DNA of 64,000 bases from Chrysoperla carnea (GCF_905475395.1 NC_058340.1:69976181-70040180), one strand, 5' to 3'. Shown: positions 1 to 10,769, counted from the first letter of the stretch. Translations and numbers: made by a program. The notes: generated by a model not told the origin, from the sequence alone.

Positions 1-489
1 TTAAGGCAACATTGGCGCTGCTATCAAGTTGTACTCACTTTGATAACAGCGTAAAAATTAACGACGCACTAACATTGACTTGAATGGCTGTAATTGGGAT
101 GAGAATTCTAGATGGTTTCTAGTTCTATTTATAAAACTGTACGGTGTCATTTGCTTAAAAATTGCATAAGTGTATCGATCCTCAAATGGATTGTTAATTT
201 AAATATTAATGCTCTCTTTTTGTATAATTTTAATAGCTTGTTAAAATCTGCAAAATTGTTTCTTCTTTCTTCGAATAAAAAAAAAAAAAGCTTTTTGAAT
301 AATATGATGTTTTTGATTTTTATTGAAACACCTGTGAACAAATCATGTGGGAATTGTATTTCGAGCCTTATTTTTCAAACTTTGAGAACAATTATGGTTT
401 TCGTCAAGTTTAGTTTCCAGAGTCTTTTAACGAAACTAAGATAGATGATTGAAAATTAGAAAGTTTTAAAAAGTCTATTCTAATAATAT

Positions 490-665
490 AAAAGTAAAAA
501 AATAACGATATTATAATGTAGTTAAAATTATTGTTATTTTTGGAGTCGGTGTCAGCCAAGGAAATAACTCTGACAGAACAGTTTGCTACATTAACTTGGC
601 TGACACCGAATCCAAAAATAACAATAATTTTGACTACATTATATTATCGTTATTTTTTTACTTTT
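490..665. repeat. Hairpin (fold-back) MITE
   Basis: Two 71-bp arms (490-560 and 595-665) are nearly perfect reverse complements around a 34-bp spacer. The arms meet at GTCAGCCAAG / CTTGGCTGAC. There is no coding potential. The outer ends are A/T-rich and I cannot define a target duplication. If transcribed, it would fold into a long hairpin. Confidence 0.85.
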
Positions 666-699
666 TAGTGCATATTAATTTGTTTTAGAAAAAATTTTC

Positions 700-1055
700 T
701 TTTGAAGTCGATTTCTTTTTGTTAAAAATTTTTTTATTTTTATTGAATCTGAAGTACACTAACTAATTTGTCACTAAAAAAAGAATCATCGAAATCGGTT
801 GGCGTGAAATTGAGTTCTTCGTCCTCTTGTCGTGCATACTTAATGCAAATTTAAGACTTGTGGTTTTCTAATGGGATGCCGTGGTCAGAACTGGACTAAA
901 ATGAAATGGGACCACACGGGAATCACCAGCTTTCAAATAGATAAAGAATAATCAAAATCGATTAACCCAGTCAAAAGTTATGAGGGAACAAACAAACAAA
1001 AAATACAGTCGAATTGATAACCTCCTCCGCTTTTGTTTGAAGTCGGTTAAAAAAG
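700..1055 (-). repeat. Dispersed repeat, AACCGACTTCAAA family, copy 1
   Basis: About 355 bp that matches, in reverse orientation, the sequence at 40746-41110. Both begin with AACCGACTTCAAAC and share GGAGGAGGTTATCAATTCG and GTGTGGTCCCATTTC blocks. From general familiarity, similar repeats are common in arthropod genomes, but I cannot name the superfamily. It lies about 100 bp beyond the 3' end of the viral-type ORF. Confidence 0.75.
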
Positions 1056-1098
1056 GGAAATTGAAATGCTTATTATTTATGTATTTTTTTTATTATAA

Positions 1099-1148
1099 GT
1101 ATTATACATTATTTATTTTTAATGTATTATACATTATTTATTTTTAAT
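1099..1148. repeat. 25-bp tandem duplication with AATAAA (minus strand)
   Basis: A 25-bp unit is repeated twice just downstream of the stop of the minus-strand viral-type ORF. Each unit contains AAAAATAAATAATG on the minus strand, so two potential AATAAA polyadenylation signals sit within 60 bp of the stop codon. Whether they are used is unknown. Confidence 0.6.
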
Positions 1149-1156
1149 GTTTACAT

Positions 1157-2038
1157 TCAATCTTCAGCTAAATTAAGAATGGAAATCATTACACGTTTAT
1201 ATTCCGGGTCAAAATTAAGTTTTAAAAACATTTCACATGCAGTTAATGGTTCATGCCATTCATCTACTAATTCCAAAATTTCAGTTCCAGAAGATTTTGT
1301 AATTATTTTCAAAGTTAGACTTAATTCAACTTTTCTATCATTTTCTATTAATTTGGATGTATACGCTAACTTTGTGTATGTTAAAGATTTAACCAATTTT
1401 TCTCTAGGAGATTTTTCCATCCATTCTGGATTTTTCTTTCGTAATTTGTCAGATATTATTAAATGACATACGGTGACTAAAGTGAACACTGTTAATTTAT
1501 CATTTCTTGATAATTGAGCTGGTATTAATGCAGAAACGCCTTGTACTCGGGCTAATAATGGAAATTTATCCTCAGTTTCAATACCTATTTGCATTTTTAA
1601 TACTTCCATAGGGATTGGAGAAGGCATATTAGGATCTGTTGCTAATTTACAAGCTAGGTCTGGGAAACATATGATTAGTCTAGATAAAGTTATGCTTGAT
1701 TTACCCGGAATAACACGTTCTGAAATGTCTAGTTTTCTTATAATTTTCAAAAAATGTTCTCTACTCTTGACATTTCTTATTGTCGTCAAAATTTTGCTGA
1801 TATTATTACCTTGAGTCATCCCAGTGTATACTAGATATAAAATATCTTTTTCCTGAATTCCAGACGTCATAATCCTATATCTGGTTGTTTTTGCATTGAA
1901 GCCGTCATATCCAAATACTCCACTCAAATGTTTTAAATCTTTACACTCTTTTAAAAAAGTGTAAAGTTTCTTTTTTCTAGCCTCTAAGTATTCATCGTTG
2001 TCTTTACTGCCTCCAGGATTACCCATTTGTCCAGACAT
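1157..2038 (-). CDS. Endogenous viral element: phenuivirus/tenuivirus-type nucleoprotein, intact ORF
   Basis: A single uninterrupted ORF of 293 codons on the minus strand (ATG at 2038, TGA at 1157-1159). The frame stays open upstream to a GTG at 2050. The product is basic and largely helical. It shows the order of short motifs I associate with the phlebovirus/tenuivirus nucleocapsid family: a YDGFNA block near residue 40, TQGNNISKI near residue 75 and TLSRLIICFP near residue 115, followed by a helical C-terminal half. In the family these proteins coat genomic RNA. Family members are roughly 240-320 residues, so this copy looks full length. It lies in host-type DNA beside a dispersed repeat and a THAP gene, which argues for germline integration rather than free virus. 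No other viral gene, poly(A) tract or target duplication is visible. The family call rests on remembered motif order, not on a search. Confidence 0.72.
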   Translation of the reverse strand: MSGQMGNPGGSKDNDEYLEARKKKLYTFLKECKDLKHLSGVFGYDGFNAKTTRYRIMTSGIQEKDILYLVYTGMTQGNNISKILTTIRNVKSREHFLKIIRKLDISERVIPGKSSITLSRLIICFPDLACKLATDPNMPSPIPMEVLKMQIGIETEDKFPLLARVQGVSALIPAQLSRNDKLTVFTLVTVCHLIISDKLRKKNPEWMEKSPREKLVKSLTYTKLAYTSKLIENDRKVELSLTLKIITKSSGTEILELVDEWHEPLTACEMFLKLNFDPEYKRVMISILNLAED

Positions 2039-2619
2039 TTTAATGTCCACTCAGAAGGTTTAAATAATTATGTATTTTTTAATATTGATCGTGGCAAATA
2101 TTACGTAATTATTAATTATTATCGAATTATTTTTTTCAAAAAGTGTCTATTTTTCTACAAGATGCTATTTAATGATTTTACCACAAAATCAATGTCAATC
2201 AATGGACTACACAAATAGTTCAATGACGTGTTTATTTAAACGATGATAAATCATAAACTTTTGGTCTAATCTCTATTCTCTACTCTATGACAAACCTGTT
2301 TTCATATTTCAACATTAGAGGGCAGATATATCGCAGCGGATATTTTAAACTTAATTCAACACTCTTGACACTATAATGTTTTGACCAAAGACTATAAGAT
2401 AGACAAGAAGCAGCCGTATAATTGTAAACGACATCTGGTTTTTCAGGATATACACTAACGAGCTTGTTGGCTTTTGCGGGGGCGACGATGAAGGAGGATT
2501 TTTGAAATATGACAGATAGTCTTTGTGACAGATATCTACGCTTGGGTTTTTGATGATTTTGGTTTCTTAAGACGTAATACTTAATAAATTAATAATTTTA
2601 AAGTAAAAATTAAAAAAAA

Positions 2620-3290
2620 ATGGTTCGTTGTAATGTGAAAGGTTGTACAAGAACACAAAAACAAGATAAAAATCATTCATTCTTTTCTGAGCCGAAAAAT
2701 TTAATGATGTAAGTACATAACAGTCAAGTAAATGTAAAATTTATTTGGTGATCTATTGAATTTGGAAAATATTAATTATAAAATAAAAGTATAGTGAAAA
2801 ATGAATATTTTAACAAGAATAAATAGTAAAGATAATGTAATTAATTATTAACTGATTTATTGCAGACGAAAGCAATGGAGAAAATTTGCTGGTATTACGA
2901 ATAATCCAAAAGATTTTCGCATTTGTTCGGATCATTTTGAATTGTCCTGTTATCGAAAGAGAACACCACCACGTTGGTTGTTATATCGAGAAGCAGTCCC
3001 AACGATTCGTATGGGAGGTAGAATCTTTTTTTTTTTGAATCTCTTTAAGATTCTATTATTAGTAGTTTAAAAAATGAAGTATTTTTTATTTTATGTTTAT
3101 AGTATATTTATTGTTACTAGAATAGCTTATATTTTATTTAATTTTATAACATAAAATGTTTTTTAATAAGTTTAAATTTATTAACCAAAAAATATTATTG
3201 AATATATCTATGTTATATTTTACTAAAATATTTATATAAAGTATGTAATATCTTTTTACGCTTTTGTTTTTGACAGCTAAGAATAAATAA
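2620..3290 (+). CDS. Small THAP-domain (C2CH zinc finger) protein
   Basis: Exons are 2620-2708, 2866-3017 and probably 3277-3290, with GT..AG introns. They join in frame to 84 codons plus stop. Exon 1 supplies the first zinc pair (C4 and C9, CNVKGC) and exon 2 the second (CSDH). The rest fits the THAP fold: the invariant tryptophan in RKQWRKFAG and the terminal AVPTI block. THAP domains bind DNA in a sequence-specific way and occur in host regulators and in P-element-type transposases. Here almost nothing follows the domain. The last exon would add only Ala-Lys-Asn-Lys before a stop overlapping an AATAAA, and reading through the second donor gives a stop about 50 bases later. The THAP domain is confident. 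The third exon is less sure, and a longer gene with distant exons cannot be excluded. Confidence 0.75.
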
Positions 3291-3300
3291 AAAAAAAAAA

Positions 3301-5288
3301 ATTAATCAACAAGTGCGTTATAATTTTATTCTTTTACTTTCATTAAATTATTTTTTAAATTTAAACCTGGCGCCGAGGTTTTTCTTAGTGCCTGACTCGG
3401 TAGAGGCGCTGAAACTCGTATACTACTATTTTTCATTAGCTCTTATGGCCTGCTTCTCCTCTATCCTATACTCTTTGGTTTTGACCACACGGCAAAAAAA
3501 AAAAAATCAAACTGAGAAAATTCGAATGGTCATCAAGTTCACACCATACAGTTTATGCATAGCTTTTTTCCAGCACAAGCTCAGTGTGCTGTTTGGTTAT
3601 AATGAATCGTAAACAAATTATTGCATTCTGGTTATAAAATCGTCAACAAATGAGACGACAACACAAACGACATGTGAAGTGCATCCAATCTGGGAGTAGT
3701 TCTACGCAAACTTTATGCTAGATCTTTTGTAGAATTTCTATCTTTGTAATTGTCAAGAAATTTGTCTCACAGTATATAGGTCTGTCTTCCACAAGTGTAA
3801 GCAAAACTTCTGCATCAATTGTGACGGTATTTTGCCATCACCGTGTAATGCATACTCTTCTTCACTCCACTAAAAGATTGTCACCGTTCGATTTTTTGCC
3901 GTGCGTTTAAAACCATATAATCTGACACATGTCTTAGGGTTGGAACTAGGTTAAATATATTGTATTTAAGCTACAACAGTAAATTTTCGATTGTATCGCA
4001 TAGACTATTATCTCGAGTTTAAGGAAATTAAATACATTATGTAATAAGATCCTATTAGTAATATATAATATGGAGTAAATTCTTTATACATTATTGTGTA
4101 GAGTTACCTATTAGCGGTTAGGCGTGGTTCACAAGGTCATTTATTTATTACGTCAATTCAATCAAAAAGACCCATAAATGTTGCGATATATATACACGGA
4201 AATTGCAATTGGCTAAATTAATTTATTCATATTTATTAATTCCTCATTTAATTTTATTATACCTTTCTTCTCGAGCTCTCATACAAACGAATTTCCTAAT
4301 CTTATGAAAAATAGCTGAACTTTTTTTATTTCTAAGTTGAAAATTTTAAGTAGATGTATCCGTATGCTTTTTTATAGAAAGAAAATAAATGAACTACAAA
4401 TATTGGCAGATCAAATAAGAATCCGGGAAACGAGTTCCAAGTTTAATTTAAGGATATGACGGTAACTTATGATAAAAAAATTTTGATCGATTCCCTAATA
4501 GGGGATAAATGAATGCATCGTATCAAACAATTTCTATTACCAATCGATAACACAAAAATGGTAAAACGGTAAGGAACCTGTAAATGATAAACTGTACGAC
4601 CGCCACTAGTTGTTAAAAATTCATTTCCATAGCTACCAAAATGAATTTTCTTAGCAACCATAGGTAAGAAAATTATTATAACTAAACTCAATAGCCAGCT
4701 CTAATGTTTAAAGAATAAAACCAAAATGCGATATAAAATGACTAACATTAAAAGAGTGAAAAATATTACGAAGCGGAGACTCGACAATGTTTATAGTTTT
4801 CTATCTAAGCGGAAACTGTTCAAAAAATTGCCACAGGTAGAAGAATGTAACGCACAATTCTTATTAAAGAGGTTCGAATTTTATCAAAGTACATTAATTT
4901 TTTAGTCAAAAAGGTTGTACTATATTTTACGTAAAACTTTGGTTAATTTATTAATACTTAAGAAATGAATTGATCTTTTATTCTAAGGAAAAATTCAATA
5001 TTAAGATTTCAACGGAAATATCTATTTTGAACCTATATATCGACGATCTTCTAACTTTTAATTTCAACAGCAATTTAAACAATTCGTAATTTGCGCCGAT
5101 AATCTTTATCGTGTATAGCAGGCTGATAATTAACAAAGTTTTACATAATTAAATAATTATCACCAAGTCAGACTAATAATACATAGTTGTAAACTTAAAC
5201 CGATGAATGGTTCGCGTTCGCGGTCGATGTCCCATGAATATGAGTTAGCACTAGTTCACTAGGTTACGCTGCTATGCTAATTTTACAT
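3301..5288. other. Gene-free spacer
   Basis: Short ORFs here (for example 3313-3612 +, 4467-4691 -) have no recognisable motif and no splice context. Around 3360-3950 the base composition is less A/T-rich and looks like decayed mobile or coding DNA, but every frame is broken and I cannot name a source. Confidence 0.5.
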
Positions 5289-5339
5289 CTACGGAAGCCT
5301 GAATGGCTCATTGTCAATTTATGAGAAAGTGGCGCTACA

Positions 5340-5852
5340 GGTTGGCTGATAAGTCCCCGGTCTGACACATATATGGCGTCGCTAGTATTAAATGTATATT
5401 ATTTTTATATAGTACCAACCTTCAAATGATTCGTGTCAAAATTTGACGTCTGTAAGTCAATTAGTTTGTGAGATAGAGCGTCTTTTGTGAAGCAACTTGT
5501 GTTATTGTGAAAAAAATGGAAAAAAAGGAATTTCGTGTTTTGATAAAATACTGTTTTCTGAAGGGAAAAAATACAGAGTCCGGAAACTCATTATCAAGCC
5601 AAGTTTTTGCTTCCACTGTATTTTTTCCCTTCAGAAAACAGTATTTTATCAAAACACGAAATTCCTTTTTTTCCATTTTTTTCACAATAACACAAGTTGC
5701 TTCACAAAAGACGCTCTATCTCACAAATTAATTGACTTACAGACGTCAAATTTTGACACGAATCATTTGAAGGTTGGTACTATATAAAAATAATATGCAT
5801 TTAATACTAGCGACGCCATATATGTGTCAGACCGGGGACTTATCAGCCAACC
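5340..5852. mobile_element. Palindromic mariner derivative with two transposase N-termini
   Basis: Both ends read GGTTGGCTGATAAGTCCCCG inward, a mariner-type terminal inverted repeat, and the element is inserted at a TA-containing site. The two halves are inverted copies of the same mariner 5' region. Each carries the start of a mariner transposase (KKMEKKEFRVLIKYCFLKGK). The right half, read on the minus strand, goes a little further (TVEAKTWLDNEFPDS). The helix-turn-helix and the catalytic domain are missing, so the element is non-autonomous. It was probably made by head-to-head fusion of internally deleted copies. Confidence 0.85.
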
Positions 5853-5911
5853 TATTAGCTTATTTTTTTAAATCTGTACTACCCACAAGTATAAAATCAA
5901 CTTTTAAAACA

Positions 5912-6513
5912 AGTGAAAACAAACAATTGACTGAGTGAATTGTTGAATTACCATATATAGATAGTGTTGATGACCCAATCGTTTGTTTTTTTACGTCACG
6001 TAAATAACAAAAGATATCCACTTTTAAATACACATAACTGATATTCCTATATTAATACATACTATAAAATTTGCACCTAATTAACACCCTCGTGGGTAAA
6101 CAGTGATATTTACAAAAAAATGTTTCAAACAAAAGTTCTTTATTTTTTTATAAGGAACATTTTATACATTTATACTTTTGTTCTATCTCTAATGGTTTAC
6201 AAGTTGGATCCATAGGACCCAAGACCCAATTGACCTATATTGTTCATTTACGAACTCGACATCAGTTTTTACTCCCTGAGTACGCTATATAAATTTCTTC
6301 AGCTTGATATCTCTTTTCGTTTTTGAGTTATCGTGTTGGCAGACAGACGGACAGACGGACGGACGGACAGACAACCGGAAATGGACTAATTAGGTGATTG
6401 TATGAACTCCTATACCAAAATTTTTTTCGTAGCATCAATATTTTTAAGCGTTACAAACTTGGGACTAAACTTAATATACTATGTATATTTCATATACATG
6501 GTATAAAAACACT
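5912..6513 (+). repeat. Dispersed repeat R (ACAGACGGACAGAC family), fullest copy
   Basis: Starts near GAAAACAAACAATTGACTGA and ends near CATGGTATAAAAACACTAG. It includes a (GACA/GACG)n run at 6341-6373 followed by AACCGGAAATGGACTAATTAGG. Shorter copies occur at 17066-17345 and 59730-60108 (+), about 45835-46215 (-), and a 3' fragment at 29656-29745. There is no ORF. The superfamily is unknown. Confidence 0.8.
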
Positions 6514-7032
6514 AGTTCACTTTCAACAAGTGCACTTGTGGCTTGTGGCATTCATTATGTAAACGAACCTTTTTGAGATCTCGGTATTTTCTCATTTGCA
6601 GATTACTAATTATAACGTCATAATAATACTTTTCCATCCGGACATATATTTATTAATAATTCTAGACAGTTTCGGTAGTGTCTAATTAAAGGATTGTCAT
6701 CACCGATTGACATCTTCAAAAATGTTCGTTTCCATAATGCCACAAGTCACAAGTGCACTTGTTGAAAGTGAACTTGTGACTTTTTTAAAAGTTGGTTTAT
6801 ACTTGTGGGTAGTACACATTTAAAATATAAGCTAGATTAGCGCCACTTTCTCATAAATTGACAATGAGCCATTCAGGCTTCCGTATACATCAGCATGACA
6901 TTTTGACATTTGACATTTCAAATAAAAAAAATATAATATGACTCACAAATACAATATTTTAAGAATACCGAAATTAATTGTAGTATTTTAAGAAGTTATA
7001 CAATAATTCTGAGTTTATTTAATTAAATCTAG

Positions 7033-10000
7033 ATGAATTCACCAAAATGGTTATTACTATCATTCAAAAAACGAGTCACTTTAAAGAGGTTATATTTTTA
7101 TCGCAAAAATAAAAATATTGTTATCTGAGATCTGATAAAAGTGTTTTTTTTTTTTTCGACAGAATTTTCCTTTTTGTTATTGTGGTGCTTTTATATGGTG
7201 AATGTGTATGTTTTTTTATTGATCGATATTTTTGGATTGATTTACCATGTGAACCGGCTCCGAATAATCCTTGTACACGAATATTATTTGTAGCTGATCC
7301 ACAGATAATTGGTGTAAATGATGGTGATTCGTATACGAATTTTATTCGAATTTGGGATAGCGATCGGTATGTTTATTCTTAATTTAATTCAAATAATAAC
7401 GAATTTTTGCATATGTTCTTAAATTCATTCCAGTATACTGGCCAGAAAGGTGGCTGCAATTTGGATAACAAGGCATATCCATTAATGCTAAAGTGAATTT
7501 AGAGAAAATAACTTTTTTTTAAAATCCAGAACTTGCTTTAATTTTTGGCAACATTTTGAATTTGTATTCCAATCACAAAAGTTCCTTATATTATCCAATC
7601 AAATTACACTTTGAAGGTTACAAAAATTCCCATAGAGCTAAAAAATTGGTATGAATGTTTAGAATACTATTATAAATGATTTGTGAAGAGTCCCCACCAA
7701 TCCCCCTTGTGCACAAAATTTTATTGAGGGGGAAGTTTGCAAAAATAGGTTTTTCGCGTTTTTCAGCAAATCGGTGAGTTTAACAGCAAAAATAGCTCAG
7801 ACAAAAACTGTAGATCATTCAATTTGCTACAAAATGTGAATTTGCACTTTTTTCATAAGTGCTGCCATTTTCGTGATATAGAGGTTCAAAGAATTGAAAA
7901 AATTATTTTATTCGTTGAACCGTTATACGAGCAAAAATATGAGTCCCTATATCTTATACAAACAAATTTTTAAATTTTTAGAATATAAATCAATGTCAAG
8001 AACTCCGTCCCTATTTTTATTTAGTAGCATGGCCTGAGTAACATCTGTCTTCCAGTCAATTGTCAGCGTCGTGATGCTCGTATACCTGCCTCGTTTCAAA
8101 GGTCTCATACTCCACAAAATACTTTTAGTCGTAAGTATTGAAAGAGGTGGTGAATTTTCAGAATACCTGAAAGACCAGACATCTGTAAAAATTCATGTGC
8201 AGTGTCGAAAAAATTATACTCGAAAGAGTAGCATTGATGCTGTGAAAAGACAGCGCCAAGAAGAAGAAGCTGGTTCATCAAAAATAAGTCCTCATATTTT
8301 TACTCGTATAACGGTTCGAAAATGTATTACGAAAAAAAGTATTTGTTCAATTCCTTGAACCGCTATATCACGAAAATGGCAATACTTATGAAAAAAGGTG
8401 TAGAGATACTTTTGGTAGAGAATCGGATTATCTATTATGTTTGTTTAAACTATTTTGCTGTGAAACTCATTGTTTTGCTGAAAAACGCGAAAAGCCTATT
8501 TTTGCAAACTTTTCTCCTCAATAAAATTTTTTGCACAAGGGGGATTGATGGGGACTTTTTACAATTCATTTATAATATTATTCTGAACATTCAAACCAAT
8601 TTTTAGCTCTATGGGAATTTTTGTAACCTTACTTATATTTTAAGGACTAATTTGACTGGATAAATAATCATTAAAATGTTAACGTCCGATCTTACGTTTT
8701 AAAAAAAGCTAACAAAATGTTTATTTTAGGTACTTATATTATTCTTATCAACACGCTGTATCGCATTTGAAACCTAATGTAATCGTATTTCTTGGTGATC
8801 TAATGGACGAAGGATCTACATCTACGATTAAAGAATATTTAAAATACTTAAAAAGATTTCATGAAATTTTTGATGTCAGCTATGACGTTCAGGTTCGATT
8901 TTAATTTTTATTATATATTCGATTTTTGAATTTAATAATTATTTTGGGTAATTAACATCCAAAAAAAAAAACATAAGATTTTGGGAAACATCTGAAAAAC
9001 TATGAAACCAAACATTTATTACGTTCATGTGTCAACGATATTAGTAGAAAAGACACTTGAACGTCCTAAAACTAAGCCATTTCGCATAAAAGCATATTCA
9101 AAGTTCATATTATCTTCTCCAAAAATTTTTCTAGATTCGCGCTTACTTTTGTTACATAGAATAAATTTTAATTAAACATTTTTCCTTTATAGTATATTTA
9201 CATACCTGGTGATAACGACATCGGTGGAGAATTCGGTGATTGGATAACACCAGAGAAAATCTTCCGTTTTGAACATATTCTAAGTGGCAATCAATCGAAA
9301 CGTATCGAATACAATGAATATTTAACATTCTATAAAATAAATCGTTTAGTACAAGACTATCATCATGGTGGCATGGATGACGAAGAAATACCATCACAAA
9401 TTCGTATAATATTAAGTCATATGCCATTAACAAATATTGGTTTTGTGGATAGTTCGATAAAACGTATTAAACCAAATGTGATATTTTCTGCTCATAATCA
9501 TGTACCATATTCCATTGTTTATGATACAATTAGTGAGGAACGTGAATTTAAAAAAATTGATTTTAGTAATGAAATATATATCGCACATTTAAAAACGCCA
9601 AAAATATTTGAATATGTTGTACCGACTTGTTCGTATCGTATGGGTGTACCAAATATGGGCTATGGTGCTGCTGTTTTAGGTAAAGTATATATAGATTGTC
9701 ATTTTATTAAATTCTTTTAAATAAGCATAGATTCAAAGAGGATCAATATGGCCATATACGTTATTGAGTAGGTTAGGTTAGGTTAGGTTAGAGTGGCTGT
9801 CCTGGGGTGGGACACACTTAGACCATAGAGTCCGTTGTGATACCGTAAATGGGTTGGCCGATCCCCGGCCACTACTCCATGAACTATTTGGAGCTGTTTA
9901 AGAACAGCAGGAGGGCTTTGACGTCGACTGACTTTAGGTCGGAGAGGTCGTCAAAGAGAGGCTGGCTCAAGTAAGTCTATCTCTTCATGACAAGAGCTGG

Positions 10001-10769
10001 GCAGTGACAGAAAATATGAGACATTGCCTCCTCCTGGTCACCACTGTGACAGCTCTTGCAGTAGTCGTGATACACTGCCAGGCTTAAGCGTTCAGCATGC
10101 TTGCCACCCAGCCAGTGTCCTGTGATAGCCGCAACAACTTTGCGAACAGAGGCCCTTAGAAGTGATATGAGAAATTCGGAACGCCTGCGATTTTACTCAG
10201 ACCATATTTGTCTTGTAGTACGACAAGTACGTTCTTCCCTCCATCTAAGATTGGCTTTTTTCAGAATATCCCCTTTCAGGAGTTCGCAAATGAAACTCCC
10301 GGGTATTTATTGATGTTATTGTGTGCTCGGCAGCATCGTGCCATTTCTGGCAAGCTCATCGGCTATTTAACGTTAAATACTCCGAATTTCAATCCCAATG
10401 ACTAAGAAAGTATTGACTTTTCGAAATATACTTAAATGACACTTTTTACTTGGCTTTTTAATTGAGTTTTCTTGCGCAAATTGATTGTACTTTTTTAAAT
10501 TAAAATTTTTCTATTTCTAGTAATTTTAAACTGTTTTAATTATTTATTTTGCAGATAATGAACATGGTGATTTAAAATATACCATATATTGGATACATTC
10601 ACGTTTTCTAATATTACATTTGTATTTGATTTCATTGTTTAGTATATTTATTATGATTTTGTTGTTAACTATAATCAAATATCTGAGAGCAATGTGTAGA
10701 CGTTATGGTAAAACTAAAAATGGTAAAAACATCACCGATTATGTACCTGTATCTCAAAATGTATGTTGA
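7033..10769 (+). CDS. PGAP5: Metallophosphoesterase, Cdc1/PGAP5 (MPPE1) family
   Basis: Five exons (7033-7088, 7163-7366, 8730-8892, 9193-9679, 10555-10769) join to 1,125 nt, 374 residues. The start is the ATG of a short cytosolic segment followed at once by a transmembrane helix (about residues 20-38). A calcineurin-like phosphoesterase domain follows, with metal-site blocks ADPQ (D64), GDLMDEG (residues 109-115), GDNDIGGE (147-154), SHMPL and SAHNH. A second membrane helix lies at about 320-348, before a short tail. This two-helix layout with a lumenal catalytic domain is that of PGAP5/Cdc1/Ted1, which removes an ethanolamine-phosphate from GPI anchors in the secretory pathway. Compared with the usual DxH and GNHD blocks, this protein has D-P-Q and G-D-N-D, as I recall for some insect homologues. 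Intron 2 carries a 1-kb fold-back element and intron 4 a retrotransposon fragment. AATAAA at 10825-10830 is the likely poly(A) signal. Confidence 0.88.
7616..8638. mobile_element. Fold-back element with about 330-bp inverted arms, in PGAP5 intron 2
   Basis: The arms (7616-7944 and 8289-8638) begin GGTTACAAAAATTCCCATAG and match in inverted orientation for most of their length. The centre (7945-8288) holds a decayed coding fragment on the plus strand. It ends in a stretch with VKIHVQCRKNYTRKS near 8190-8230, which resembles the N-terminal part of a transposon-associated insect protein, but its upstream frame is broken. Non-autonomous. Confidence 0.8.
9769..10373 (-). mobile_element. 5'-truncated non-LTR retrotransposon, 3' end, copy 1 (PGAP5 intron 4)
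   Basis: On the minus strand this reads the end of an RNase H domain (ADELARNGT near 10345-10370). It continues through a C-terminal zinc-knuckle-like region (HDYC-x2-C, then H-x4-C-x-C) and a short 3' UTR, ending in four GGTTA units (9771-9790, plus-strand view). The frame is damaged. RNase H followed by a C-terminal cysteine motif is typical of I/R1/Jockey-type elements. It is antisense to the host gene and lies wholly within the intron. Confidence 0.82.

Larger units (their letters stand above)
5289..6886. mobile_element. Large fold-back element with two nested insertions
   Basis: The right arm (about 6711-6886) is the reverse complement of a left arm now split into pieces: 5289-5339, 5853-5911 and 6514-6580. 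The shared outer block includes GAAGCCTGAATGGCTCATTG. The inner block includes TGTACTACCCACAAGTATAA and CAACAAGTGCACTTGTG. The first break is filled by the palindromic mariner derivative at 5340-5852 and the second by a dispersed repeat at 5912-6513. The loop is about 130 bp (6581-6710). No coding capacity of its own was seen. Confidence 0.75.

Noticed and set aside
3313-3612. 99-codon ORF after the THAP gene
   Set aside because: Hydrophobic N-terminus arises from T-rich DNA; includes a poly-A tract, and there are no motifs or signals.
9771-9790. TTAGG repeat as a true telomere or interstitial telomere
   Set aside because: Only four units, and each occurrence is fused to the same retroelement 3' end, so it is better explained as the element's tail.
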